Shown piece by piece: positions 17,969 to 26,568 of a stretch of DNA of 49,361 nucleotides (positions within the stretch are counted from its first letter, which is position 1; each line of letters opens with the position of its first letter). The stretch comes from Clostridium sp. CAG:510 (GTDB lineage Bacteria; Bacillota; Clostridia; Lachnospirales; Lachnospiraceae). The notes beneath the pieces are model-generated. The model had not been told where the DNA came from, did not search any database, and worked only from the letters and a program-made list of their open reading frames with translations. The position numbers and the translations under genes are program-made. The stretch is from the NCBI GenBank assembly GCA_000434615.1, contig FR880841.1, forward strand, positions 1 through 49,361, written 5' to 3'.

Positions 17969-19177
17969 TCATGCTAAATATTTCTTTAAGTCGTCTGCTT
18001 TGTCTAATTTCTCCCAGGGAAGGTCAAGGTCGTTGCGTCCGAAATGTCCGTAAGCAGCGGTCTGCTTGTAAATAGGACGGCGCAAATCCAACATCTTGAT
18101 AATACCTGCGGGACGTAAATCAAAATTGTCACGGATAATTTCTACCAGCTTGGCATTGGAAAGCTTACCTGTGCCGAAGGTATCCACGCGGATGGAGGTG
18201 GGATGTGCCACACCGATTGCGTAGGACAACTGGATTTCGCACTTGTCAGCCAGTCCCGCTGCCACAATGTTCTTTGCCACATAACGGGCAGCGTATGCTG
18301 CGGAACGGTCTACCTTGGTGCAGTCCTTACCGGAAAAAGCGCCGCCGCCGTGACGGGCATATCCGCCGTAGGTGTCTACGATAATCTTTCTTCCTGTCAG
18401 ACCTGCGTCTCCGTGAGGTCCGCCGATAACAAAACGTCCGGTGGGGTTAATGAAGTACTTGGTGTCCTCATCCAGCATTTCCTTGGGAAGGATGGGGTCA
18501 AATACATATTTCTTAATGTCTTCGTGAATCTGTTCCTGGGTAACATCCGGGTCGTGCTGGGTGGAAAGTACAACCGCTTCCAGCCTGATGGGCTTTCCGG
18601 CTTCATCATACTGTACGGAAACCTGGCTCTTTCCATCGGGACGAAGGTAAGGAAGGGTTCCGTCCTTACGAACCTTGGTCAGCTGCCTGGTCAGCTTGTG
18701 TGCCAGATAAATGGGATAAGGCATATATTCCTCTGTCTCATTGGTGGCATAACCGAACATCATACCCTGGTCGCCGGCGCCGATGGCATCCAGCTCTTCT
18801 TCGGACATATTGTTTTCAGCCGCTTCCTTCTTTGCCTCTAAGGATTTGTCAACACCCATGGCAATATCGGGGGACTGTTCGTCAATAGCTACCATAACGG
18901 CACAGGTATTGCCGTCGAAGCCGTATTCGGATTTGTCATAACCGATTTCTTTTACGGTTTCTCTTACGATTTTCTGAATATCCACATAAGCTTCTGTGGT
19001 GATTTCTCCGGTAACGAGTACGAAACCGGTGCAGCTTGCTGTTTCGCAGGCAACACGGCTCATAGGATCCTGCTCCATGAGAGCGTCCAAAATTGCATCA
19101 GAAATGGCATCGCACATTTTGTCGGGATGTCCTTCTGTAACAGACTCGGAAGTAAACAATAACTTTTCCTGTTCCAT
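17969..19177 (-). CDS. metK: S-adenosylmethionine synthetase
   Basis: It makes AdoMet from methionine and ATP. The protein has 402 residues from the ATG at 19177, chosen because AAAGGAGA lies five to six bases upstream and the product then begins MEQEKLLFTSESVTEGHPDK as expected. A longer in-frame start at 19225 would overlap the murA stop. The hexapeptide GAGDQG, GGPHGDAGLTGRKIIVDTYG and GGGAFSGKD are all present. No S-box leader could fit in the 47-bp gap upstream, so expression probably comes from the murA side. Confidence 0.97.
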   Translation of the reverse strand: MEQEKLLFTSESVTEGHPDKMCDAISDAILDALMEQDPMSRVACETASCTGFVLVTGEITTEAYVDIQKIVRETVKEIGYDKSEYGFDGNTCAVMVAIDEQSPDIAMGVDKSLEAKKEAAENNMSEEELDAIGAGDQGMMFGYATNETEEYMPYPIYLAHKLTRQLTKVRKDGTLPYLRPDGKSQVSVQYDEAGKPIRLEAVVLSTQHDPDVTQEQIHEDIKKYVFDPILPKEMLDEDTKYFINPTGRFVIGGPHGDAGLTGRKIIVDTYGGYARHGGGAFSGKDCTKVDRSAAYAARYVAKNIVAAGLADKCEIQLSYAIGVAHPTSIRVDTFGTGKLSNAKLVEIIRDNFDLRPAGIIKMLDLRRPIYKQTAAYGHFGRNDLDLPWEKLDKADDLKKYLA

Positions 19178-19224
19178 TTTAGTCTCCTTTTCTTTTGCGT
19201 TCTGTATACGGGTTTCTCCCGGCA

Positions 19225-20517
19225 TCAGCCTATTTTAAGCTTGAATTTCTGTAATTCTCTTTCGGAATCCACTTTGTCAATCTGTGCGCCCAGAGACTGC
19301 AGTTTCAAATGGAAATCCTCGTATCCGCGCTGGATATAGTGAATATCCTCCACAACGGAATAACCGTCCGCTGCCAGTGCCGCCAGCACAAGTGCCGCGC
19401 CTGCACGGAGGTCGGGAGCCGAAATCTTGGCTCCGGTATATTTGCTTACGCCATCCACGATAGCGGTATTGCCTTCTACTTTGATGTTGGCGCCCATGCG
19501 TGTCAGTTCATCCACATATTTAAAGCGGTTCTCAAAGATGCTTTCGGTTACGATACTGGTACCCTGGGACAATGCCAGCGCCACCGTAATCTGGGGCTGC
19601 ATATCCGTGGGAAAACCGGGGTAAGGAAGTGTCTTTACCTGTGTATGTCGTAACGGTTTTGCCGCCACAACACGCACCGCATCATCGGACTCCTCGATTT
19701 CACAGCCGATTTCCAAAAGCTTTGCGGTAATGGACTCCAAATGCTTCGGAATAACATTTTTTACAGTAACATCTCCCTTGGTGACTGCTGCCGCAAACAT
19801 AAAGGTTCCGGCTTCAATCTGGTCGGGAATAATTGCATAATCGGTACCGTGCAGGTGGGAAACACCCTTGATACGGATAACATCCGTACCGGCGCCCTTG
19901 ATGTTGGCACCCATGCTGTTTAAGAAATTGGCAAGGTCTACTACGTGAGGCTCCTTTGCTGCATTTTCAATAATCGTCTGACCTTCTGCCAGTGCCGCTA
20001 CCATCATGATGTTAATGGTGGCGCCTACAGAAACCACATCCATGTAAATATGGCTGCCCTTTAAGCGCTCCGCTTCCGCTTTAATCAGTCCGTACTCAAT
20101 GTTGACGTCCGCACCAAGCGCGCGGAAGCCCTTGATATGCTGGTCTATGGCTCTGCAGCCGATATCGCAGCCACCCGGAAGCGCTACTTCTGCTTTTTTG
20201 TAACGGGCAAGCAGTGCTCCGATAAAATAGTAGGACGCACGGATACGGCGGACGCCTTCGCCGTCCACTACCAGATTGTTTATCCGGGAAGGATAAATCG
20301 TCACTCTGTGACGGTCTTCTCTTTTAATCATAACGCCGATGCTCTGCATAGCTTCCAATAATACATTGGTATCCCTGACATCGGGCAAATTATCTATATG
20401 CACTGTCTCTTCTGACATAAGGGCCGCAGCTATAATGGGAAGAGCGGCATTTTTGGCACCGCCGATTTCCACTTCACCAACTAATGGATTACCGCCTTTG
20501 ATTGCGTATTGTTCCAT
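19225..20517 (-). CDS. murA: UDP-N-acetylglucosamine 1-carboxyvinyltransferase
   Basis: The first committed enzyme of peptidoglycan synthesis; it transfers enolpyruvate to UDP-GlcNAc. It has 430 residues from the ATG at 20517 (MEQYAIKGGN), supported by AGAGG seven bases upstream. The inside-out barrel carries GGAKNAALPI and the active-site loop LPGGCDIGCR, whose first Cys (about residue 117) is the fosfomycin target. A second Cys follows within four residues (GCR rather than the common GAR), a small departure. FPTDMQPQ and NRFKYVDELTRMGA complete the fold. It lies between the M23 peptidase and metK on one strand. Confidence 0.96.
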   Translation of the reverse strand: MEQYAIKGGNPLVGEVEIGGAKNAALPIIAAALMSEETVHIDNLPDVRDTNVLLEAMQSIGVMIKREDRHRVTIYPSRINNLVVDGEGVRRIRASYYFIGALLARYKKAEVALPGGCDIGCRAIDQHIKGFRALGADVNIEYGLIKAEAERLKGSHIYMDVVSVGATINIMMVAALAEGQTIIENAAKEPHVVDLANFLNSMGANIKGAGTDVIRIKGVSHLHGTDYAIIPDQIEAGTFMFAAAVTKGDVTVKNVIPKHLESITAKLLEIGCEIEESDDAVRVVAAKPLRHTQVKTLPYPGFPTDMQPQITVALALSQGTSIVTESIFENRFKYVDELTRMGANIKVEGNTAIVDGVSKYTGAKISAPDLRAGAALVLAALAADGYSVVEDIHYIQRGYEDFHLKLQSLGAQIDKVDSERELQKFKLKIG

Positions 20518-20614
20518 TTTCATACCTCTATCCATTTCAAGATTTCTTATCCTTACATTATATATCCATACACCGTTTTTGTAAACGTGAATATGTGTTC
20601 GTGACTTTTCCCGG

Positions 20615-22201
20615 CTAATTCAGGTAGTTTAAGGGATTGACCTGCTTGCCGTTTATCAGGATTTCAAAGTGCAGATGAGGTCCCGTACTTACGCCGGTAT
20701 TTCCGCTCAAGGCTATCTTATCCCCCTGGGAAACCTTCTGTCCCGCCGTTACCAGAACCTTGCTTAAGTGTCCGTAACGGGTCTGTCTGCCGTCTTCATG
20801 GTTAATGTAGACCACGTAGCCGTAGCCGCTGCCCCATCCGGCTTTGGCTACCGTACCGCCGCAGGATGCTACAACCGTAGTGCCCTTCGGGGTTGCCCAG
20901 TCAACGCCCTTATGATAGGTGCTGGCGCCCTTCTTCGGTGCTTTTCTCTTACCAAAGTTTGATGTCAGACGCCCGCCGGAAATAGGCTTGATATAAGTAG
21001 GCGGTATTCTGGTTCCTTTTTCCACAATCTTCGGAACCGCTTCCATGACCACTTCTTCTTTTAGTATTTCCCTGTTTGTTTCGGTATCATTCTTATAGGA
21101 AACAACTGCCACTACTTTCCGGAAGCCCGCCGAAGGCTCCTGCAGGGTCTTGGTCTGATTGGTGTACCAGCTGTCATTGTATACATACTGAACGGGAGCA
21201 TCGTAAATCTCCTCATAGTACATTTCTTCGTCATGATCCACGGAAAGCTCGGGCTCCGGAATTGTGATAATCAATTCCTGTCCCACGCGGATTACAGAAT
21301 TGGTGTCCTCCAGGGAGTCATTCATGGCAACCAGCTGTTCCATGGGGATGTTGGTCTTGATGGCAATTTCGGAAAGGGTGTCGCCGGAAACCACTTCGTA
21401 AACAGAATTTACCTCCTGCTCCTTGATGACCTCTTCCGCCGCCTGCGCTACATCCGTAAGCTGTGAGTCATCCAGATACACTTCCACAATTTCCACTTCT
21501 TCCGCAAAACGGATATCCACCGTACCAAGCTCATAGTCGGAGAAATCCTTTTCTCCCGCAGGCTCCGTGTCCGTAAGCATGTTTTCTGCTGCCAGTTCAA
21601 AACCGCCCTTGTCGCTTACCTGTACGGTGCCGCTATCCCGGCCGGTTGTTTCTTCGTCCGCCGTGTCTTCAATCTGTGCGGTAAGTACGTTGAATTCCCT
21701 GCCCTGGGCATGGGTCAGATTTACCTGATAACGTCCTTCCGTGTCATATTTGTCCACCGCCTGCTGCAAAAGAGAAAGCACATCCTCCCTGCTTCCTAAG
21801 TTTACCATGTAATTATTGATTTTCACGGCATAGGAACGGTGTGTGGTTTCTTTGATGTTGTGCTCAAGCACCTGTTTCATGCGGGACCGGACGGAATCTT
21901 CGTCATCGATTTTGCCGACCAGCACTGCCTGCCCCCGCAAATTCATATCCACGTCCATAAATACCAGTCCGTCCCTGCCGGAAACTAATTCCTTGCGGGC
22001 TTCCTGGAGCAGCTTTTCGGCAGTTTCTTTCTCCGCAACCACTCCCACTTCTTCACCGTTTAAGGAAACGGTAAACATATTCTCCGCAGGAGCTTCCCAT
22101 TTTACATAGGACGGAAAAAAGAGAGCGGCGACAACAAGTATGCCGCCTGCCACTTTCATATATGTGTATTTTAACCTTTTGTGATACCGGGTAATTTTCA
22201 T
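20615..22201 (-). CDS. LysM and M23 metallopeptidase domain cell wall protein
   Basis: A 528-residue envelope protein. One N-terminal membrane helix (about 15-30, VAGGILVVAALFFPSYV) anchors it. The middle holds a mixed region, then a LysM motif (about 270-315: YEVVSGDTLSEIAIKTNIPM) and a G5-like stretch with EEVVMEAVPKIVEKGTRIPP. The M23 domain fills about 410-528, with the zinc ligands in TYHKGVDWA and TGPHLHFEI and YGHLSKV between them. These enzymes cut peptide bridges in peptidoglycan. It ends upstream of murA and starts two bases after the flavin reductase stop. Confidence 0.93.
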   Translation of the reverse strand: MKITRYHKRLKYTYMKVAGGILVVAALFFPSYVKWEAPAENMFTVSLNGEEVGVVAEKETAEKLLQEARKELVSGRDGLVFMDVDMNLRGQAVLVGKIDDEDSVRSRMKQVLEHNIKETTHRSYAVKINNYMVNLGSREDVLSLLQQAVDKYDTEGRYQVNLTHAQGREFNVLTAQIEDTADEETTGRDSGTVQVSDKGGFELAAENMLTDTEPAGEKDFSDYELGTVDIRFAEEVEIVEVYLDDSQLTDVAQAAEEVIKEQEVNSVYEVVSGDTLSEIAIKTNIPMEQLVAMNDSLEDTNSVIRVGQELIITIPEPELSVDHDEEMYYEEIYDAPVQYVYNDSWYTNQTKTLQEPSAGFRKVVAVVSYKNDTETNREILKEEVVMEAVPKIVEKGTRIPPTYIKPISGGRLTSNFGKRKAPKKGASTYHKGVDWATPKGTTVVASCGGTVAKAGWGSGYGYVVYINHEDGRQTRYGHLSKVLVTAGQKVSQGDKIALSGNTGVSTGPHLHFEILINGKQVNPLNYLN

Positions 22202-22202
22202 A

Positions 22203-22769
22203 CTAATTCTTTTTCCTTACGCTGTAACCAAATGTACCAATCTTTTTTCCCGTGGTCATATAAGTGCCGTGGGAATATACAATGGGGTCTGCCATTTCCA
22301 GATGAAAACGGTTCTGCTCATCCATGTATTTTTCATCCGCATGGACGCAGACCACCTCTGCCATAAACATATCGTGTGTGCCCAAATGCTTCACTTCGGT
22401 AACTTTACACTCTAAATTCACAGGACTTTCGGCAATTAACGGTGCTTTTACCTTTTCTCCCCGCACGGGTGTCAGCTGCATGGCAGCAAACTTGTCCACA
22501 TCCCTGCCGCTTTTCACGCCGCAGTAATCCGTGGCAAAAGCCAGCTCCTTCGTGGTCAGGTTTATCACGAATTCACCGGTTTCTTTTATCATATGATAGG
22601 AATATCTCTCCGGCCGTACGGATATGGAAACCATGGGCGGGTCGCTGCAGATGGTGCCTGTCCACGCAATCGTAATGATATTCTGCTTTCCTTCTTTGTC
22701 AGCCACACTGACCATAACAACCGGTAAGGGATAAAGCATATTGCCGGGTTTCCAAATTTGTTTGCTCAT
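22203..22769 (-). CDS. Flavin reductase / flavoredoxin family protein
   Basis: An FMN-binding split-barrel protein of 188 residues. LYPLPVVMVSVADKEGKQNI starts the barrel, and ITIAWTGTICSDPPMVSISVRP is the conserved FMN-contact region of the flavin-reductase-like family. Clostridial members act as flavoredoxins or electron carriers, and the partner is unknown. It is likely the first gene of a unit continuing into the M23 peptidase, whose ATG follows its stop after one base. Confidence 0.9.
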   Translation of the reverse strand: MSKQIWKPGNMLYPLPVVMVSVADKEGKQNIITIAWTGTICSDPPMVSISVRPERYSYHMIKETGEFVINLTTKELAFATDYCGVKSGRDVDKFAAMQLTPVRGEKVKAPLIAESPVNLECKVTEVKHLGTHDMFMAEVVCVHADEKYMDEQNRFHLEMADPIVYSHGTYMTTGKKIGTFGYSVRKKN

Positions 22770-22832
22770 GCTGCCTCCGTGTTTATGGATATGTAATAAA
22801 CTGTTTTTGCCAGACGCTTATAAAATATGTAT

Positions 22833-23822
22833 TTACAGAATGTGGAGGTATACTAAAATCTGGAATACCAGCCCGGCACAAGATGCCAGCAAAGATACCA
22901 GGGATACTACCAGAATGGCGTTGGTTCTTACGGACAGGTAACCAAAGCTCTTTCCGCTGTTCTCATTCTGTTTGTCGTTTTCGTCAATAACAACCGCCTG
23001 CACATTGCGGTATACCTTTACGTTTTCCTTGTGTACGTGATCGGTAAGCTGTGCAAACTGGTCGTTCTGTACCTTCTGTAATTCGGCAAGCAGTGCCTTT
23101 ACTTCTTCCGTATTGCCGTTTCCTGCCTGCATCTGCTCAATCTTTGCCATGGCGGTGCGGATGAGCTCGTCCGTCTTTGCGGCGCCCTGTTCTGCCTTGG
23201 TAACACTCTGCTCGGCGCGTACCACGGTCTGTGCCGCCATGGATACGCTCTTTTCGTTGCGTTCCACAACCTGCTCTAAGCGGGTATTGCTTTCATTTAA
23301 GCGTTCTAAGCCTTTGTCCATCTGGGAAAGTCCCTCTCCTAAATGGAAGGTGCCTTCGCTTAAGCCGATAACACCGTCACTGATATTGGTAGCACTCTCG
23401 TTCAGACGATTGATGCTGTCGCCGAGACTTGTCATGCCCATATTCAGTTTGGTGACTTCTTCTTCAAAGGAAGCGCTGCTGCCGCTCGTTTCGGAAAGAC
23501 GTCTGATTTCCTCTTCCAGACGGTCTGCACCGGCGCTCATTCTGCCAATCTGTTCCTTTACCTGTGCAACCTGCTCTTCCATCAGGGATGCGCTCTGGGT
23601 CAGTCCCGCCGTGCTCTGGTCAATCGCCGCCGCACTTTTTTCCATGCGTGCCGTGCTGTCCTTTCCCTTTTCGTTTTCCTCCTGAATGTCCTTCAGCAGA
23701 TCCTCATATTCCGCCATCTGCTCCCGCAGCATGGTAAGCTCTGCCGCATCGGCTGCCGAGTTGGCATTTATCATCTCCTGTGCTGTCAGCTTTTGTGCCA
23801 ATTTATCAATAAAGGTATCCAT
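22833..23822 (-). CDS. Long coiled-coil protein with C-terminal membrane anchor
   Basis: A 329-residue protein of unknown function. Residues about 15-265 are almost wholly predicted coiled coil, with recurrent seven-residue blocks such as LSQMDKGLERLNESNTRLEQ. The C terminus has one hydrophobic helix (about 300-325, NAILVVSLVSLLASCAGLVF). The coil should lie in the cytoplasm with a tail anchor. It resembles chemoreceptor or phage tape-measure coils in composition but lacks the chemoreceptor tip. GGGAGGAAGAAAT precedes the ATG. Its upstream region carries the Pho-type promoter, which faces away from it. Confidence 0.8.
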   Translation of the reverse strand: MDTFIDKLAQKLTAQEMINANSAADAAELTMLREQMAEYEDLLKDIQEENEKGKDSTARMEKSAAAIDQSTAGLTQSASLMEEQVAQVKEQIGRMSAGADRLEEEIRRLSETSGSSASFEEEVTKLNMGMTSLGDSINRLNESATNISDGVIGLSEGTFHLGEGLSQMDKGLERLNESNTRLEQVVERNEKSVSMAAQTVVRAEQSVTKAEQGAAKTDELIRTAMAKIEQMQAGNGNTEEVKALLAELQKVQNDQFAQLTDHVHKENVKVYRNVQAVVIDENDKQNENSGKSFGYLSVRTNAILVVSLVSLLASCAGLVFQILVYLHIL

Positions 23823-23966
23823 ATTTCTTCCTCCCGGAGTAATAGGGTAATTTTCACCACATATAATATACCTATTTTATCATCTCTTCATCGAAAAAAC
23901 AATAAAAAGCACTTTTTTGTGCAACTTGTATATAAATTATTTTCGTTTTTTCGTTTCTTTGTAACA

Positions 23967-24020
23967 TTTACCTTTTATTTACATCTTGTTCATAGTTTGT
24001 TCATAAATAATTGCTATACT
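23967..24020 (+). promoter_or_regulatory. Pho-box promoter: four 11-bp-spaced boxes and a -10
   Basis: TTTACC (23967), TTTACA (23978), TTCATA (23989) and TTCATA (24000) begin exactly 11 bp apart, the tandem pattern bound by PhoB/PhoP regulators. A -10 TATACT lies at 24015-24020, 15 bp after the start of the last box. The pst promoter in this window has the same 15-bp step. It points into 24027 onward, where no protein gene exists on this strand. Confidence 0.65.
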
Positions 24021-24026
24021 AAAACC

Positions 24027-24128
24027 ATCTTAAGAAACGATTTGAGATAATTTTTTTCATAATAGCCCCGATGCAGAGATGTATCGGGGCACTCCTCATT
24101 TTAAAGGGTTTTAAAGGGCATCTGCCCC
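24027..24128 (+). ncRNA. Candidate phosphate-regulated small RNA
   Basis: Predicted product of the Pho-type promoter. About 38 bases in is a very stable hairpin, 24065-24090: an 11-bp stem (GCCCCGATGCA with TGTATCGGGGC, one G-U pair) closed by a GAGA tetraloop. It is followed at once by ACTCCTCATTTT, whose CUCCUC could pair with Shine-Dalgarno sequences. Then come two tandem copies of TTTTAAAGGG (24099-24118) and a small GGGC/GCCC hairpin. No reading frame has a ribosome site. The 3' end is not clear, since a good plus-strand terminator with a T run is missing. Existence is inferred from the promoter and structure. Confidence 0.4.
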
Positions 24129-24169
24129 AAAAAGGAAAGACAGGCTTATCTTCCCATAGCCTGTCTTTC
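24129..24169 (-). terminator. Intrinsic terminator overlapping the stop of the DUF3783-type gene
   Basis: GAAAGACAGGC (24135-24145) and GCCTGTCTTTC (24159-24169) form a perfect 11-bp stem around a 13-base loop. On the minus strand the stem is followed by CTTTTT. The upstream arm lies within the last codons of the gene. Confidence 0.85.
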
Positions 24170-24583
24170 TCTCTGCAGTTCTTTCATAAGCTCCGGCACC
24201 GTCCACTCCTGGTTAGACGGTGTTAAAACTGCCTTATAATCTATCGGAATGTCCGCTCTCCTTAATTCAAACAGCACCTTGTCCAGACGCTTGTCCCGGA
24301 GACCACACAGGACAAGACAGCTTGGCGGTGTTTGTGCAGCCGGTGCCGGAACGGTGCCCTCTGTCGCAGCACTGCCGGAAGGTATGGTGCCCTCTGCCAC
24401 AGTGCTATCGGAAGCTACAGTATCCGGCGGGTTTTGTGCATATTTACCTGCCGCCAGCTCCTTAAGATGGCAGCCGCAATATTCCTCCGGGATAATATCC
24501 AGCGCCAGCTTCAGGCGGGACGCCACGTTCTTCACCTGCAGTTGTATTTCTTTCGTGCTGTGAATGAGCAGAAGTTTTTCCAT
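24146..24583 (-). CDS. DUF3783-type protein with a low-complexity insert
   Basis: 145 residues from the ATG at 24583 (MEKLLLIHST); an upstream in-frame start would add 14 residues. The C-terminal part has the layout I associate with DUF3783: LVLCGLRDKRLDKVLFELR then IPIDYKAVLTPSNQEWTVPEL. Between the N-terminal strand-helix unit and this part is an Ala/Pro/Thr-rich stretch of about 40 residues (TVAEGTIPSGSAATEGTVPA) with internal repeats, most likely a linker grown by duplication. Function is unknown. It lies downstream of the GNAT gene on the same strand. Confidence 0.75.
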   Translation of the reverse strand: MEKLLLIHSTKEIQLQVKNVASRLKLALDIIPEEYCGCHLKELAAGKYAQNPPDTVASDSTVAEGTIPSGSAATEGTVPAPAAQTPPSCLVLCGLRDKRLDKVLFELRRADIPIDYKAVLTPSNQEWTVPELMKELQRERQAMGR

Positions 24584-24661
24584 AATTCTTGCCGTTCCTT
24601 TCCGCAGGCCGCAAATACCGGGCATTTTTCATCCTGCCTTTACAACTCCCGACCGTACCGT

Positions 24662-25153
24662 TTACAATTCATGATAATAGGGACAGATATCTTCATAGCT
24701 GCCGTCCTTCATGCGGAAGCCCTTCGGAATGACACCAAGCTGCACAAAGCCCAGCCGTTCATACAGATGTCTGGCATGCACATTGCTTGCCACAACCGCA
24801 TTGAACTGCAGCACGCCGTAGCCGTGGGCTTTGCCCTGCATAAGGCAGTCCAATACCAGTTGTTCACCGATGTGAAGTCCCCTGCTGTCCCGGCTTACCG
24901 CATAGCTGGCGTTGCAGATATGACCGCAGCGTCCCACGTTGTTGGGATGCAGGATGTAAAGACCGTACACTTTTCCGGTTTCCGTATCCTCTGCCACGGC
25001 GCTGTAGGTCTGTCCGGCAAAAAATTCTTTTCCCGTTTTTGCATTCAGAAGTTCTTCCTGCGGAAAGGCTACCCCGTCTGCCACCACTTCATTCCAAATT
25101 CTTATCATTTCGGGTAAATCTTTTTCTTCATAAGCTCTTACCGAAATCTTCAT
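24662..25153 (-). CDS. GNAT family N-acetyltransferase
   Basis: A 163-residue acetyltransferase. RAYEEKDLPEMIRIWNEVV opens the fold. The acetyl-CoA site is in SRDSRGLHIGEQLVLDCLMQG (an R/Q-x-x-G-x-G/A relative, here RGLHIG), with ARHLYERLGFVQLGVIPKGF near the end. The whole resembles phosphinothricin/ribosomal-protein-type GNATs; the substrate is unknown. Its ATG overlaps the stop of the upstream membrane protein by four bases, so the two are translationally coupled. Confidence 0.9.
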   Translation of the reverse strand: MKISVRAYEEKDLPEMIRIWNEVVADGVAFPQEELLNAKTGKEFFAGQTYSAVAEDTETGKVYGLYILHPNNVGRCGHICNASYAVSRDSRGLHIGEQLVLDCLMQGKAHGYGVLQFNAVVASNVHARHLYERLGFVQLGVIPKGFRMKDGSYEDICPYYHEL

Positions 25154-25635
25154 TGGTTTTTCTTCTTTCTTCCGTAATTGATTCCTATCTGCAACAATGC
25201 CATGGCATTGGCTATAGTCAGAAGAATTCCCGCCAGACCAAGCAGGTTTTTCATAGCGCTGTAAGCAGCAAGGCTTGCAGCTCCGTACCTTCTGGCAATA
25301 ACAACCGTTTCATAGCTTCCTCCCAATGTATTGCACACCGGCAGCAGGCACTGAAATATCACGGCAAACACAAGAAGTATCAGCTCTTTGGTATTATTCT
25401 CCGTGCCGGGATTGCCAAGCAGCGCTCCCACCGCAAACAAAAGCACCAGCGCCGCATTCAGGAAGGTCTGCACATACAGGCTTATGTAAACGGGCGCATC
25501 CGCATGCCAATCCTGAATAACTACTCCATAGAGGTTATAAACCAGCCCGGTGTTAGTAAAAATGCCTACACACAGCATCCCATAAAGAGTCGTAAGGATA
25601 ATCGCTGCAACCGAAAAACCAATTGATTTCTTCAT
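25150..25635 (-). CDS. Four-helix membrane protein of unknown function
   Basis: 161 residues with about four hydrophobic segments (near 5-27, 50-72, 83-103 and 128-150) and a basic C terminus (NYGRKKKNQ). I recognise no family. It starts 15 bp after the XRE regulator stop and overlaps the GNAT gene by four bases, so all three genes probably form one transcript. The regulator may control the unit. Confidence 0.8.
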   Translation of the reverse strand: MKKSIGFSVAAIILTTLYGMLCVGIFTNTGLVYNLYGVVIQDWHADAPVYISLYVQTFLNAALVLLFAVGALLGNPGTENNTKELILLVFAVIFQCLLPVCNTLGGSYETVVIARRYGAASLAAYSAMKNLLGLAGILLTIANAMALLQIGINYGRKKKNQ

Positions 25636-25650
25636 AAAAACTTTTCTCCT

Positions 25651-26439
25651 TTATTTTGGATAAACCGTCTTTAAGATGTCCCCATCCAGGAAGGGGGCAA
25701 TCCCCATCAGTTCCGCGAATCGTCCCTGTTTTACCAGATGCTCCGCAACTTTGTGAATCGTCTTCTGGGCAAGGAACGGAGCCAGACCCGTTACGGTTCC
25801 CATACTGTTTCCGGACTCCAGACTTTTTTCCACAATTTTATCCAAAGACTCTTCGCTTAGGAACGGAGCCAATCCGCATACTGCCGCATCCATACCCTCC
25901 GCATTCGCAGAACCAAGATACCTGTCCACAATTTTATCCAAAGATTTCTCACTTAAAAACGGAGCAAGACCGCAGAATTTGCTTAAATTTTCCTCTTCCA
26001 CGCTTTCTGCCAGCATGTCCAGATCTTCATCCCCTAAAAAGGGAGCCAGTCCTATCAACTGGGAAATGGAAATCCTGGGTTTTCCATTCTCTTCTGTCTG
26101 TTCCGTTTTTTTCCTGATTACTTTTTCCATTCTGTCCGGGGTTACAAGGGGCGCAACCTCTGCCAGTTCGGAAATGGTAACTTCCACATCCCTGTTTTCC
26201 GCAAATTTTTTAGCCGCCTCTATAGCCCTGCTTTCTTCGCCTAAAAGTTCTTCCATACGAATGTGCAGGATGTCGCACAGCTCTGACAGTTTGGATATAT
26301 CCGGCATGGAATTGCCTCTTTCCCAGTTAGAAACTGCCTGATAGCTGACGCCCATGGCGTCCGCCAGATTCATCTGTGTCATATTCTGCTCCACTCTTGC
26401 CTCTTTGATTTTTCTTCCTACCTTTGTTGTTTCAAACAT
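25651..26439 (-). CDS. XRE-type regulator with tandem GLAPFL repeats
   Basis: 262 residues from the ATG at 26439 (AGAGG seven bases upstream). Residues about 1-65 form an HTH_3 domain with NMTQMNLADAMGVSYQAVSNWERG, the usual helix-turn-helix. The rest holds about six copies of a motif with core GLAPFL followed by LDKIV-type helices: EVAPLV, then GLAPFLG, GLAPFLS, GLAPFLS, GLAPFLA and GIAPFLD, spaced about 25-40 residues. I know no function for the repeats. They may be an interaction or sensing solenoid. It heads a unit with a membrane protein and a GNAT. Confidence 0.88.
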   Translation of the reverse strand: MFETTKVGRKIKEARVEQNMTQMNLADAMGVSYQAVSNWERGNSMPDISKLSELCDILHIRMEELLGEESRAIEAAKKFAENRDVEVTISELAEVAPLVTPDRMEKVIRKKTEQTEENGKPRISISQLIGLAPFLGDEDLDMLAESVEEENLSKFCGLAPFLSEKSLDKIVDRYLGSANAEGMDAAVCGLAPFLSEESLDKIVEKSLESGNSMGTVTGLAPFLAQKTIHKVAEHLVKQGRFAELMGIAPFLDGDILKTVYPK

Positions 26440-26568
26440 AACTTTTCCTCTCTTTCCTGTATTGGACAACAGCCGGCCTGTCATCTGACACATTCAGCGT
26501 AACCGGTTATGTTTTGTTTTCCAAGCAAGCAGTACTTGATGCAAGTAACACTTGAGTGGTGCGCCTAT

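Noticed and set aside
19178..19224. SAM riboswitch before metK
   Set aside because: Only 47 bp separate murA and metK, far too short for an S-box.
24072..24240. Short plus-strand reading frame starting inside the GAGA hairpin
   Set aside because: It has no ribosome site, lies in a stable stem and runs antisense into the DUF3783-type gene.
24332..25117. 261-residue plus-strand frame across the DUF3783 and GNAT genes
   Set aside because: It is antisense to two recognisable proteins and shows no family features.
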